NCBI GenBank assembly: GCA_023957115.1
Contig: JAMLHN010000005.1
Location: 1 to 64,000 of the forward strand
Source: Thermomicrobiales bacterium
Lineage (GTDB): Bacteria > Chloroflexota > Chloroflexia > Thermomicrobiales > UBA6265
Reading direction: 5' to 3'
DNA: 64,000 bases
In this document: positions 53,676 through 62,967 of the stretch, one piece after another
Layout: every line of letters starts with the position of its first letter
Numbering within the stretch: the stretch's first letter is position 1
Notes under the pieces: model-generated
Databases searched by the model: none
What the model saw: only the letters and a program-made list of their open reading frames with translations
What the model was told of the DNA's origin: nothing
Position numbers and translations under genes: made by a program

Positions 53676-55331
53676 TTACTCGGCGACGGTGGTCATGTCG
53701 CGGCCAAACGAGTCCCAGTACCAGAGCGGGCTGATCTCATATCCAGTGAAGGTGGCGGACATCGGCATGAACCACTTGAAGTGTTCGTGGAAGACCATCG
53801 GTGCGTCTTCGGCAATGAGCTTCTGTGCGTCGATCAGGAGTCCGTTGCGCACGTCCTGGTCCAGCTCGGTCTCCGTCTGCTGCAGCAGCTCGTCCACCTG
53901 AGGGTTGCTGTAGTACGAGTGATTGTTCTGCGGCGGGAAATTCCAGCTGGCGAAGAGCGGAATCAGGTTCCCCGAGGCATCCGGGAAGTCGGACGCCCAC
54001 TGGGAGTTCATCATCCCTTCATAATCGCCCGCCTGTTGCAGCGTGATCATGTCCGCGTAGGAATACTGGACGATGTTCATTTCGATGTTGAGTTCCTTGA
54101 GGGCGTCCTGAATGGCGACGGCCATCGGAATCCAGACATCGTTCGGCGCAATCACGTGGTAGTCGAAGGAGAAGCCGTCCGGCTGGCTCGATTCGGCCAG
54201 GAGGGCCTTCGCCGCCTCGACATCGTACAGCATCGGCTCCAGCTCGCCCTCGGCGCTGCCCGGCATGTTTTCCGGTACGGCCGACTGGCGCGCCTGCACA
54301 CCGGTTTCCTTGATGATGGCGTCCATGATCTCTTGATGGGGGATGGCCATGGCAACCGCGCGGCGAACGTTGACGTCATCGAACGGCGGCTTGTCGCAGC
54401 GGAACGCGGAGTAGTTGATCGTGTAGCCAACAACCTCGTTCCAGTTGACGTTCTCGAAGCCCAGAATGGTTTCGATCTGGTCGGGCGGAACCTGCGTCAG
54501 CGAGTTCACCTCATCGTTCTTGAGCGCGGTGACGCGGGTGGTGCCTTCTGGCACGATCTTGTAGATGAACCTGTCGAGGTAGGGCTTGCCGTCCTGCCAG
54601 TAGTCCTCGAACTTCTCCAGCTCGATCTCAGAGCCGGCGTCCCATTTCACGAACTTGAACGGACCGGTGCCGACCGGATTGCGGAGGAGATCGATTCCAT
54701 ACTCCTCGATCGCGGATTTCGGGATGACATGGCCGGCTGTGGTCATCGCCACGAACTGGAAGAGCGCGCTCGGCTCGGAGAGCGTGATCGTCAGGGTCGA
54801 TTCGTCCGTCGCCTCGATCGTCTCGACCGGATCGAAGAACCAGGCCATCGGGCTGGCGACCTCTGGATCGCGCACCCGCTCCAGGGAGGCGAGCACATCG
54901 TCCATGGTCATCTCTTCGCCGTTGTGGAACTTGATGCCCGACTTGATCTTGTAGATATAGGTAAGCGCATCGGGGTGCTCGTAGCTTTCCGCCAGCAACG
55001 GTTCCATCGAACCGTCGGGCAGCCCCTTCATCAGACCTTCGCTGATGTTACAGACAACCGGATTCGCGGTGAAGTCATAGGAGAGCGCCGGCTCGAGCCC
55101 GCGTACGTCGCCTTCCAGCGCGAAGGTGAAGGTGCCCCCGTCCTGCGCCAGCACACTGAGACCGGGAAGGAACGGCATTGCTCCACCGGCAACCGCGCCA
55201 GCGGCAAGCGCGCCTGCTCCAACCTTGAACAATCCTCGCCGTGAGATTGCCTGCTGATGCAGCGAATTGAAATAGGCACTCATCTTTCGATCGTAGTCTC
55301 GGCCGGTAAGCCGTTTGGGTGCGCTCGACAC
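53676..55331 (-). CDS. Peptide ABC transporter substrate-binding protein, Tat signal
   Basis: About 551 residues of the family 5 extracellular solute-binding proteins. A twin-Arg signal ISRRGLFKVGAGALAAGAV followed by AQDGG indicates folded export through Tat. PLLAESYEHPDALTYIYKIK and VRRAVAMAIPHQEI are family blocks. The GTG at 55331 has AAGGAG 8 nt upstream. The ATG at 55283 would also keep the Tat motif but has no ribosome site. The receptor lacks a lipobox. It is the first gene of the dipeptide/oligopeptide operon. The ligand may be peptides, nickel or another family 5 substrate. Confidence 0.9.
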   Translation of the reverse strand: MSSAPKRLTGRDYDRKMSAYFNSLHQQAISRRGLFKVGAGALAAGAVAGGAMPFLPGLSVLAQDGGTFTFALEGDVRGLEPALSYDFTANPVVCNISEGLMKGLPDGSMEPLLAESYEHPDALTYIYKIKSGIKFHNGEEMTMDDVLASLERVRDPEVASPMAWFFDPVETIEATDESTLTITLSEPSALFQFVAMTTAGHVIPKSAIEEYGIDLLRNPVGTGPFKFVKWDAGSEIELEKFEDYWQDGKPYLDRFIYKIVPEGTTRVTALKNDEVNSLTQVPPDQIETILGFENVNWNEVVGYTINYSAFRCDKPPFDDVNVRRAVAMAIPHQEIMDAIIKETGVQARQSAVPENMPGSAEGELEPMLYDVEAAKALLAESSQPDGFSFDYHVIAPNDVWIPMAVAIQDALKELNIEMNIVQYSYADMITLQQAGDYEGMMNSQWASDFPDASGNLIPLFASWNFPPQNNHSYYSNPQVDELLQQTETELDQDVRNGLLIDAQKLIAEDAPMVFHEHFKWFMPMSATFTGYEISPLWYWDSFGRDMTTVAE

Positions 55332-55470
55332 TCTGCTCACTCCTTCGAACTGGTCATGCGTCAATTGATCAATCGCAACGTTGCGACGCCAACATTTCCT
55401 CATGTTTTGGCATTAGCGGATGATGGTACTCCAATGATCGAGAACTCAGCATCCCCAGATGCGAAAACCC

Positions 55471-55637
55471 CTTATACGGAATCCGGGTAAATACACAAGG
55501 ATGTCTCCCCCGTGTCTCCGAACACCTGTTACCCATGTCTCCGGTCCGCGCACCCTGTGCCGGCGGTGCTTCGCCGGCACAGGGCCGGCAGCTATCCCAT
55601 ACCTTGTATCCCCAAGCAATCACGCGGATTTCGTATC
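55471..55637. repeat. M1 MITE-like element
   Basis: Left end TTATACGGAATCCGGGTAA (55471-55489), right end TCACGCGGATTTCGTAT (55620-55636), plus the shared CTATCCC block and a palindromic GTGCCGGCGG/CCGGCAC centre. About 165 bp. The right end reads into the TGA stop of the SdpI-like gene. Outside it, 55332-55470 shows no gene. Confidence 0.65.
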
Positions 55638-55995
55638 ACGTTCCCTTCTCTTCGGCGAGTTGTCTCGCCATCCTGGTACACACGATCAGCGAGTAGATCG
55701 GGCCCACGATGCAAACGGCGACCACCACGAAGACCACCGCCGTCTGTCTGGCCTCGTTGTGCGCAAACACGATGCTGACAACCCCGAGCAGCAGGAGGAT
55801 TGTCCCGGTCACGAGCAAGTGGCGCCCCGACCGTGCGTTGACTGGATTCCAGATGGCAGGATCGTCGAGTGTCTGCCGAGTCCGAAACCCGTAGATCAGA
55901 TTCGGCTTCACGCGTTCACGCCAGAGCGGATACCCCACAAGGATAAAAATTGCGCCGGTCAGAAACGCCAGGAGTGACGCGGTCCAAGTGTTCAT
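55636..55995 (-). CDS. SdpI family membrane protein
   Basis: 119 residues with three hydrophobic helices (LLAFLTGAIFILVGYPLW, LLVTGTILLLLGVVSIVF, VVFVVVAVCIVGPIYSLIV). The cytoplasmic motif NLIYGFRTRQTL, then WNPVNARSGR, is the SdpI signature found in immunity and signalling proteins of the Bacillus SdpC toxin system and in many unrelated small membrane proteins. No toxin gene is near, so an immunity role is not supported. The ATG at 55995 has only a weak ribosome site. The stop TGA sits on the M1 element boundary. Confidence 0.8.
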   Translation of the reverse strand: MNTWTASLLAFLTGAIFILVGYPLWRERVKPNLIYGFRTRQTLDDPAIWNPVNARSGRHLLVTGTILLLLGVVSIVFAHNEARQTAVVFVVVAVCIVGPIYSLIVCTRMARQLAEEKGT

Positions 55996-56064
55996 CGTTC
56001 ACCGATCATACTGGCGGCGGATAGAATCGCCCCATTGAAACGTCGCTGTCGGGAGGAACGTGGC

Positions 56065-56520
56065 ATGGCAAAAGTCAAAAAGGTCGATCACATCGCGATT
56101 GCTGTCAAGAGCATCGACGAATCGCGTTCGTGGTTCGAGCAGGTCTACGGAGCTCAGTATCTGGGACAAAAGGAGAATGTCGAGCAGCAATACATCGTTG
56201 CCTATTTTCTGATGGGCGAGAGCCTGATCACGATGCTGGAGGGAACGACTCCAGAAAGCTTCGTGACCCAGCATATCGAAAAGCGGGGCGAAGGGATTCA
56301 GCATGTCGGGGTCGAAGTCGACGATCTGGATGAGTTTCTTGCCAAGGCCAAGGAGCTGGGCGCTCGTGTCTCGGCCGAGCGTACCCTGGACGGTATTCGC
56401 AAGGAAGCGCTGATCTCGCCGAAGAGCGCATTCGGCATCATTCTGCAGCCGATCGAGTGGCTCGGCGAGCTGTCCAGCGAACCCCACCACGAACGGATCA
56501 TCAAGGCCGGTGGACTGTAG
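56065..56520 (+). CDS. VOC-family methylmalonyl-CoA epimerase-like protein
   Basis: A 151-residue glyoxalase-fold protein. KVDHIAIAVKSIDESRSWF supplies the first metal His, IQHVGVEVDDLDEFLAKAKE the second His in the repeat half, and GIILQPIEW a late strand position. Length and the DHIAIAV/QHVGVEV pair fit methylmalonyl-CoA epimerase, which equalises the 2R and 2S forms in propionate and branched-chain degradation. Other VOC enzymes cannot be excluded. No mutase gene is visible. GGGAGG lies about 8 nt before the ATG. F4 heptamers begin at its stop. Confidence 0.82.
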   Translation: MAKVKKVDHIAIAVKSIDESRSWFEQVYGAQYLGQKENVEQQYIVAYFLMGESLITMLEGTTPESFVTQHIEKRGEGIQHVGVEVDDLDEFLAKAKELGARVSAERTLDGIRKEALISPKSAFGIILQPIEWLGELSSEPHHERIIKAGGL

Positions 56521-56590
56521 CGAGCAGGCGGCAGGCAGCACGCGGCACGCAGATTCAATTAGGCAATGGGCAAAAGGCAATAGGTGGGAT
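56518..56590 (+). repeat. F4 then F3 heptamer arrays after the epimerase gene
   Basis: From the TAG stop, GCAGGCAGCACGCGGCACG (56532-56550) repeats with 7-nt spacing like 23820-23844. AGGCAATGGGCAAAAGGCAA (56561-56580) continues in sevens as family F3. Confidence 0.6.
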
Positions 56591-56644
56591 CATGCCGTTC
56601 CCGGCCAAGCTTCTGCTGACTGCATAACTCTGTGGGCTGCGTGC

Positions 56645-57787
56645 TCAGCCCAAACCGAGCTCCGCCAGAATTTCGGCGGTGTGCTCGCCATGCTTCGGAG
56701 GGTGACGCCGGACGCTGCTCGGATCGGCCGAGAATTTGATGGGGATTCCCGGCATCTTGAGCTCCGGGATATCGGGATGCGGGACCTGCGCGACGTATTC
56801 CTGGTATTCGACCTGCGGAAGCGCCAGTGCCTGGGCAAGATCGTGAATCGGGCTGCAGGGAATACCGGCGGCGTCCATGATCGTTGCCCATTCGGTCGCG
56901 GATTTCGACGCGAGAATGTCGATCAGGATTGGATCGAGCTCGGGGCGGTTTGTCACCCGGTCCGGATTACGTGCGAACCGGGGATCGTCGATCAGCTCCG
57001 GGCGTCCGACCAGCTCGCAGAACTTGGCCCAATGGGAATCGAACGCGATCGCCACCACCAGAAACCCATCACCGGTCGGATACCCTCCATAAGGTGAGAC
57101 CGACGGATGATGCGATCCGGTACGGCCCGGAACATTGCCGGTCGCGAAATAGGCGACCGCATGGTAGGTCATCCAGGCGATGGTGGTGCCGAGCAGGGAG
57201 ACATCGATACGCTGGCCCTCACCCGTGCGCTCGCGTTGGTAGAGCGCGGCCAGAATGCCGCTCAACGCCGCTGCCCCGGTGCTCAGATCGACCACCGAGG
57301 TGCCGGTTCGCACGGGCTCGCCCGCAGCTTCTCCCGTGATGCTCATCAATCCCGCATAGGCCTGGATCAGCAAGTCGACCCCGACCCGGTCCTTGTCCGG
57401 ACCTTCGCGACCCGCCGCGGAGATCGCGCAGTAGATCAGCCTGGGATTGAGCTCGTGCAGCCGTTCCCAGCCGAGGCCCCACTTTTCCATCTGGCCTCCG
57501 CGGAAGCTCTCGATCAGAATGTCCGACCGAAGCGCGAGCTCGAGCCCGATCTGCCGGTCTCGCTCGGTGCTGAAATCGAGCGTGATCCCGCGCTTGTTCC
57601 GGTTGGTCGACATGTAATAGGTGGATTGGCCGTTCCAGATGGGAGGGAATCCCCGGGTCGTGTCGCCTGAAACGGGATCTTCGACCTTGATGACGTCGGC
57701 GCCCATGTCGCCCAGATTCATTGCGGCATAGGGGCCGGCAAGAGCGCGGCTGAGATCGAGTACGCGAATTCCGTCGAGTGTTCCCAT
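56645..57787 (-). CDS. Family III CoA transferase (CaiB/BaiF)
   Basis: 380 residues with the interlocked CoA-transferase fold. GIRVLDLSRALAGPYAAMNL opens it, LGDMGADVIKVEDP follows, and the Asp of VGVDLLIQAYAGLM is the candidate acyl carrier. SPYGGYPTGDGFLVVAIA and a C-terminal GEHTAEILAELG are usual. Such enzymes move CoA between carboxylic acids in anaerobic aromatic, carnitine, oxalate or bile-acid metabolism. The substrate is not decidable here. It is divergent from the CoxL-like gene. Only a weak ribosome site is seen before ATG 57787. Confidence 0.88.
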   Translation of the reverse strand: MGTLDGIRVLDLSRALAGPYAAMNLGDMGADVIKVEDPVSGDTTRGFPPIWNGQSTYYMSTNRNKRGITLDFSTERDRQIGLELALRSDILIESFRGGQMEKWGLGWERLHELNPRLIYCAISAAGREGPDKDRVGVDLLIQAYAGLMSITGEAAGEPVRTGTSVVDLSTGAAALSGILAALYQRERTGEGQRIDVSLLGTTIAWMTYHAVAYFATGNVPGRTGSHHPSVSPYGGYPTGDGFLVVAIAFDSHWAKFCELVGRPELIDDPRFARNPDRVTNRPELDPILIDILASKSATEWATIMDAAGIPCSPIHDLAQALALPQVEYQEYVAQVPHPDIPELKMPGIPIKFSADPSSVRRHPPKHGEHTAEILAELGLG

Positions 57788-58035
57788 GAAACCTGCGAGC
57801 CTTGTCGTTCGAGAAGAAGGGCCGTTTCAGGAGATGGTAGCCGACCCAGCAAGACACCATCTCGTATGACGGCTCTACTCGGGCCGTGTGAGCCAGGACG
57901 CGCGATCCCTCTGCACGCACGCCTGGTCTGTTCCGCTCGCGCGGCTGGGTTACCTGCCAACGTCGTACAATTCCCCGCACACGAATCCGGGCCATTTTTG
58001 GACAGATGGATTGAAGAACGCAGGAGTTCGCAACC

Positions 58036-60393
58036 ATGGTGCTCAGTAGTTATGTCGGCGCTTCGGTAAAACGAAAAGAAGATCCGCGCCTCATTACGGG
58101 ATCTTCGACCTATGTCGATGACATCAAGCTGAGTGGCACGGTTCACGTCGCCTTCGTCCGTAGCACCTACGCCCATGCAAAGATCAAGGGGATCGACGCA
58201 GCGGCCGCACTGGCGGTGCCGGGCGTCATCGATGTTTTTGATGGCAAGGCACTGAAAGCCATCCTCAAGGATTTCTATGCCGTGGAGCCGGCGGGCGAAA
58301 CCGGGCACGAGACCTACGATGAGAGCGGTGTCGGCGTCGATTCGAACATCATTCCCAACGTGCATCCCCTGGCGATCGACAAGGTGCGCTACATCGGCGA
58401 TCCGATCGTCGCGGTTGTCGCAGAGACGGTCCAGATCGCACAAGACGCGGCTGAGCTGGTGGAGGTCGACTACGAAGAGCTGCCCGCCGTCATCGATCCC
58501 TATGAGGCGATCAAGGACGGAGCGCCGCAGCTCTATGCCAGAGTCAAGAACAACATCAGCGTGCGAGAAGCGAGCGTGCATGGCGACGTCGAAACAGCCA
58601 TGGCGAACGCCGCGATCAAGGTGAAGACAAAAATCCGCGAGCCGCGTTGCCACGGGGTGCCGATGGAAACCCGTGCCGTGCTGGCGGCGCCGGATCCGAT
58701 AACGCGGGGCATCACCTTCTGGAGCTCGACACAGGCGCCGCACTGGAATCGCAACTCGATTGCCGATGCGCTTGGGCTGAGCCAGAACCAGGTGCGTTGC
58801 ATCGCCCCTGAGGTCGGGGGCGGGTTTGGTGTCAAGATCGGCGCCTATCCCGAGGACTACATCATCTCGGCGCTGGCGTTCAAGCACCACCGGCCGGTCA
58901 AGTGGATCGAAACGCGGTCTGAGAGCTTCCTGGCCACCAATCATGGTCGCAATCAATGGGCTGAGTTCGAGATCGGGGCGGATGAGAAGGGCAAGATTGT
59001 CGCGCTCAAGGCGCGCGTGCTGCTCGATTCCGGGGCCTTCCCGAAGGCGCTCGATCTGGCCTGGTGCACCTGGGTCATGTCGACCGGACCGTACAAGATC
59101 GAGAACGTCGACTACGAGGTCGTCGGCGTTTACACCAACACCATGGCCAACGGCGCCTATCGTGGCGCGGGACGTCCCGAAGCGACCTTCTATCTCGAGC
59201 GTTTGCTGGATATGGTCGCCGACGAGGGTGGGCTCGACCCGACCGAGGTTCGCAAAGTCAATTTCATCCCCCCGGACGAGTTCCCATTCATCACCCTGAC
59301 CGGGGAGAGCTACGACTCCGGTGAGCACCAGAAGGCGCTCGACAAGGCCAAGGAGCTCATTGGATACGACGAGCTGCGGGCCGAACAAGCTCGGTTGCGC
59401 AAGGAAGGTCGCTATCTGGGAATCGGCGTGGCGTCCTATGTCGAGATCTGCGGGTTCGGGCCGTTTGAAAGCTCGACGGTCCGAGTCGAGAAAGGTGGTC
59501 AGGTCACAATCTACACCGGTATCTCACCGCACGGTCAAGGACAGGAGACCACCTTCGCCCAACTGGCGGCCGAGTATCTGGGCGCCGACTTCGACACGGT
59601 TGAGGTCTTCCACGGCGATACCGCCAATACCCCGCAGGGAAACGGCACCATGGGGAGCCGTGGGCTCGCGACCGGTGGCGCGGCGCTGATGATGTCGATC
59701 GACAAACTGCGCATCAAGGCATGCCAGATCGCGGCGCACATTCTCGAAGCGTCGGCCGAGGATATCGAGCTCAAGGACGGCACGTATCAGGTCAAGGGCG
59801 TTCCCGATCGGTCGGTAACCCTGGCGGAGATCGCCGACAAGGCGTATTCGGATGACCTGCCTGAGGGCATCGAGCCTGGGTTGGATACGACGGACTTCTT
59901 CAAGGTTCCCGAGGAAACGTTCCCCTTCGGGTCGCATATTGCCGTGGTGGAAGTCTTCCCGGAAACCGGTGAGATCAAGCTGACCCGCTATGTCTCGGTC
60001 GACGATTGCGGCAATATCATCAGCCCGAATCTGGTGACCGGTCAGGTTCATGGCGGCCTGGCGCAGGGCATCGGACAGGTGCTTTGGGAAGAGCTGCACT
60101 ACGATAGCAACGGCGAGCTGTTGACTGGTACGCTCAACGACTATGCCTTGCCGAAAGCCCAGTTCTTCCCCGAGTTCGAAACGCACCACACGACCACGCC
60201 GACCTATATCAACCCGCTCGGCGCCAAGGGGATCGGTGAAGCGGCGACGATTGGATCGACTCCCGCTACCGCGAATGCCGTCATCGACGCGCTTGAGCCG
60301 TTCGGCATCACCCACATCGACACCCCGTTCCCGCCCGAGAAGATCTGGCGGGCCGTCCGGGACGCCACAGCCACCGCCTCCGCCGCGGACTGA
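58036..60393 (+). CDS. Molybdopterin xanthine/CO dehydrogenase-like large subunit (CoxL form II)
   Basis: A 785-residue XDH-family molybdenum subunit. The N-terminal half has VGASVKRKEDPRLITG, then GTVHVAFVRSTYAHAKIKG. EVGGGFGVKIGAYPED is a cofactor loop. The active-site loop is AYRGAGRPE, the form II signature, not the AYRCSFR of true carbon-monoxide dehydrogenase, so CO oxidation is not supported. The catalytic Glu lies in GIGEAATIG. The medium (FAD) and small (2Fe-2S) subunit genes that normally accompany it are absent on both sides. AGGAG lies 9 nt before the ATG. The substrate may be an aldehyde, purine or N-heterocycle. Confidence 0.9.
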   Translation: MVLSSYVGASVKRKEDPRLITGSSTYVDDIKLSGTVHVAFVRSTYAHAKIKGIDAAAALAVPGVIDVFDGKALKAILKDFYAVEPAGETGHETYDESGVGVDSNIIPNVHPLAIDKVRYIGDPIVAVVAETVQIAQDAAELVEVDYEELPAVIDPYEAIKDGAPQLYARVKNNISVREASVHGDVETAMANAAIKVKTKIREPRCHGVPMETRAVLAAPDPITRGITFWSSTQAPHWNRNSIADALGLSQNQVRCIAPEVGGGFGVKIGAYPEDYIISALAFKHHRPVKWIETRSESFLATNHGRNQWAEFEIGADEKGKIVALKARVLLDSGAFPKALDLAWCTWVMSTGPYKIENVDYEVVGVYTNTMANGAYRGAGRPEATFYLERLLDMVADEGGLDPTEVRKVNFIPPDEFPFITLTGESYDSGEHQKALDKAKELIGYDELRAEQARLRKEGRYLGIGVASYVEICGFGPFESSTVRVEKGGQVTIYTGISPHGQGQETTFAQLAAEYLGADFDTVEVFHGDTANTPQGNGTMGSRGLATGGAALMMSIDKLRIKACQIAAHILEASAEDIELKDGTYQVKGVPDRSVTLAEIADKAYSDDLPEGIEPGLDTTDFFKVPEETFPFGSHIAVVEVFPETGEIKLTRYVSVDDCGNIISPNLVTGQVHGGLAQGIGQVLWEELHYDSNGELLTGTLNDYALPKAQFFPEFETHHTTTPTYINPLGAKGIGEAATIGSTPATANAVIDALEPFGITHIDTPFPPEKIWRAVRDATATASAAD

Positions 60394-60427
60394 GCCGTCC
60401 CATCGCAACATTTGCCGTGACGTGAAG

Positions 60428-60460
60428 ACAGCGGTCCGGATTTCCGGACCGCTGTTTGTC
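60428..60460 (+). terminator. Terminator after the CoxL-like gene
   Basis: ACAGCGGTCCGGA (60428-60440) pairs perfectly with TCCGGACCGCTGT (60443-60455), giving a long stem with a tight loop, followed by TTGTC. It lies 35 bp after the stop codon. The T-run is short. Confidence 0.7.
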
Positions 60461-60663
60461 TCCAGCCGCCGTCCCGGCTGAAACGGGGCGACTTGGGGAG
60501 GTCTCTGGGTGGACGTAGCATTCGTGTTCGCCGGCCGTCGTAACTCTCATGAACGTTGCGCTCATTCCTCCACCTCGGTCCAACCAGAGGCAGTTGCCAG
60601 CCACACGCGGTCCCGGCTTCTCCCGGGTTAGATGCGATGGCCCTGCTTGCCAAGGCGGGCGAC

Positions 60664-60691
60664 TTGACAGAATTGCGAAATTCGCTAAGGT
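60664..60691 (+). promoter_or_regulatory. Candidate promoter of the 60.8-62.4 kb gene
   Basis: TTGACA (60664-60669), a 16-nt spacer, TAAGGT (60686-60691). The -35 box is perfect and the -10 box is weak. It lies 92 bp upstream of the ATG with a good ribosome site at 60783. Confidence 0.35.
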
Positions 60692-60782
60692 AAATTCACC
60701 GAACATCCCGAGTCGAGTTGATTTCTGGCTTGCGCCGATCGCTTGAGTTGTCGTGGTGACGCTCACGCCAGAGGGAGAAATC

Positions 60783-60910
60783 ATGCGTAGTCCTCGATTG
60801 ATTCTCAGGCTGCCACTCACAGCATGCTGCTCGCATTGTCATTCGCCCTGGGGGACGGATCGGCACAGGAGAATGCCTCGCCGCCGACGCTGCGCCCCGA
60901 GGAGGCATGA
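60783..60910 (+). pseudogene. Signal-peptide segment split by frameshifts, upstream of the propeller gene
   Basis: ATG 60783 has an excellent ribosome site (AGGGAG) and reads MRSPRLILRLPLTA, the start of a secretion signal, then loses sense. A second frame from 60824 gives MLLALSFALGDGSAQENASP, the hydrophobic core and a typical AQ-E cleavage site, ending TGA at 60910. The long gene starts in a third frame at 60907. Two indels would join them into one secreted protein. Decay or sequence error are the alternatives. Confidence 0.45.
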
Positions 60911-62376
60911 CAGCGTTGGCACGGGAGGTATTCATCTCCGAGGAAAAGATCAACACGTACTTGCAAGGGGCCCCGCTGATCAGCGCAGACGGGTCGACCG
61001 CGATTTTCGCGATCAATCGCAAGGATGGTCCCAATGGAGAACTCGTTGGCCATGTCTATCGGATGCTGCTCTCGAGCGGCGTGCCTCAGGAGGTTGGGGT
61101 CGTCGGCTCGAGTCCCCAGCTCGACGTTAGCAGAGACGGACAGACCATCCTGATTCGAACCTTGCCGAACACCGGAAACAAGCTCTATGTGGCTGACCTG
61201 GCCCAGAACAATCTTGTGCTCGAGGAAGACGGCGGCACCGAGCTGACCGATGCGGTGTTGAACCAAGAAGGGCGCGTCATCTATTTCACGATTCGGAGAG
61301 ACACGAAAATCGTTGGAGTCGACGAGCCCGTTCGCGCTGGGCTCTGGGCCATCGATGCGGCCGGTGGCAATCTGCGGCCGGTGGTCTTGCTCGACGATAT
61401 TCGGGATCTGGTTGGCGCCGATGAGGGCGACCAGCTGACGGTTCCTGAGATCTTGACCATGGGGATCTCTGCCGTCGCCGATCGCGCCGTGTTCGCGATT
61501 CGGAATGACACGAAGGGTGAATGGTATGTCATCTCGTCGTTGGGAGATGGGGGTGAGACGCAGCTCCTTCATGGCCCCTCAGAATTCGTCTGGCGAGTCA
61601 CCATGTCCGGCAGCGGATCGACGGTGTTCATTGCCGATGTCGTCCTGGGAGATGAGTCGCGTACGCCGCGATTCACCATAGTTGGACCCGCGGGCGGAAG
61701 TCCGCGGGAGCTGCCACCGATGATCGCTGGCGGCACAGGTGTTGGCAGCCGCGGTCTCATGCTGAGCTACGACGGCTCGATATTGCTTGGGGGTGGCACG
61801 GGCTTGATGATGTACACGGCCGACGGCGTCGTTCGTTCGATGCTGTCGAATTGCGCGCAGCTCACGAATGTGCCGAGTTATCTCGAAGCCGCAACGATGA
61901 GCAGCACCGGCCACCATGTGCTCTTCCTGGGTGCTTATCCTGGAGGCAGCCGGCTTGTCGTCATCGAGGTGCAAACGGATGGGGCGCTCACCGCGCCCAA
62001 TGACAACCAAGTCACGGTCGAGCCTGCGGCGATTGAGGCCGGCGCCGCCGATACGCTGACGATAACGGTCGAAGAACGGGCAACGCCCGCAAGAGTCTGC
62101 GCTACCTTGCGCCGTGGGACCGACGTGCTTGCGGGGCCGCTCGACCTGAACGACGAAGGAAGAAACGGGGACGAAGTTGCCGGGGATGGCGTCTACACCC
62201 GTGATGAAGTCGTGCTCCCTGCGTCGATCGATCCTGGGGATTTGACCGTCCGGGTAGCGATCGAGGTCGACGATCCGGATGGCTATCGAACGACGACCAT
62301 GTTCGATCTGACCGAGCGTCTGACCGTCACCGAGCGGAGGGCGCTGGCGAATCCTGGCATAGCTGGCATGGCCTGA
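60907..62376 (+). CDS. Beta-propeller-like (TolB-type) protein with C-terminal Ig-like domain
   Basis: 489 residues from the in-frame ATG. Repeating blades are suggested by PLISADGSTAIFAINR, SPQLDVSRDGQTILIRT, AVLNQEGRVIYFTIRR and MLSYDGSILLGGG, spaced roughly 50 residues apart. The last 120 residues have a beta-sandwich with NDEGRNGDEVAGDGVYTRDE, a calcium-type loop common in extracellular proteins. Without a signal peptide the protein would be cytoplasmic. The split signal directly upstream suggests that it was, or is, secreted. No catalytic site is seen. The function is unknown. Confidence 0.72.
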   Translation: MTALAREVFISEEKINTYLQGAPLISADGSTAIFAINRKDGPNGELVGHVYRMLLSSGVPQEVGVVGSSPQLDVSRDGQTILIRTLPNTGNKLYVADLAQNNLVLEEDGGTELTDAVLNQEGRVIYFTIRRDTKIVGVDEPVRAGLWAIDAAGGNLRPVVLLDDIRDLVGADEGDQLTVPEILTMGISAVADRAVFAIRNDTKGEWYVISSLGDGGETQLLHGPSEFVWRVTMSGSGSTVFIADVVLGDESRTPRFTIVGPAGGSPRELPPMIAGGTGVGSRGLMLSYDGSILLGGGTGLMMYTADGVVRSMLSNCAQLTNVPSYLEAATMSSTGHHVLFLGAYPGGSRLVVIEVQTDGALTAPNDNQVTVEPAAIEAGAADTLTITVEERATPARVCATLRRGTDVLAGPLDLNDEGRNGDEVAGDGVYTRDEVVLPASIDPGDLTVRVAIEVDDPDGYRTTTMFDLTERLTVTERRALANPGIAGMA

Positions 62377-62661
62377 GCCGCTGCGAGCACGATCTCGACA
62401 GGCCGGAGCTCACCGATTTGACCACTGCATGTATTCGGCGTCTGAGAGATCAGGCGGGACCGGCGGCGCGGACGTCGCGGTACGCGCGTTCACCAATACG
62501 GGACCTTCGACTGGCTTGGATATGGCGTTCCCGGGGGGATGCCAGGCGGGAGCGGGATGAGTCATGCCGCGGCCAGTCTTGCCCTGCCGGGCAAACTTGC
62601 GCTCAACCCCCCGTGCGCCGGCCCCATCCGAAACGGTTGCCCATTGAGTTTTGGGAAACCT
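62377..62661. other. Interval without a convincing gene
   Basis: A 44-residue frame at 62430-62564 reads AFTNTGPSTGLDMAFPGG near its end, which could be a remnant of a secreted protein. No ribosome site or start supports it. Nothing else is seen. Confidence 0.3.
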
Positions 62662-62825
62662 CGTCGCGTCGCCATTACAGCGGATTGCAGAATGGTTGGC
62701 ACGTCGTTGGAGGCGTGCGGCGTCGGAATGCCCACTGCGGCGGGGAGATTCTTCCTTCGTCAGAATGACAACCGGGGTTTCGGAGCGTCAACTATTCTGA
62801 AATCGGCTGTAATGGCGACGCGACG
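62662..62825. repeat. M2 MITE-like element, largest copy
   Basis: CGTCGCGTCGCCATTACAGC (62662-62681) is exactly repeated inverted at 62806-62825. The match continues inward (62682-62698 against 62789-62805) with a few mismatches. Length 164 bp. The interior has the GAGATTCTTCC...CAGAATGAC type repeat. 62826-62967 shows no gene. Confidence 0.75.
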
Positions 62826-62967
62826 GACCAATCGGCAATGGCTACGGTTTCGGTCTGTGCTGTAGAGGCGTCGGTGCAGTCCTGGAGAACCAGGTCGATG
62901 TCCGAACACGCCTCGCCTCGTGGTAGGTTCCATATCAGGAACTCCCGCGAACGTGTCCCGATCTCGC

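Noticed and set aside
55636-55995. Immunity protein of a toxin system
   Set aside because: Only the SdpI-type motif is present, and no SdpC-like toxin or regulator gene lies nearby.
58036-60393. True aerobic carbon-monoxide dehydrogenase
   Set aside because: The active-site loop is AYRGAGR (form II), not AYRCSFR, and the other two subunits are missing.
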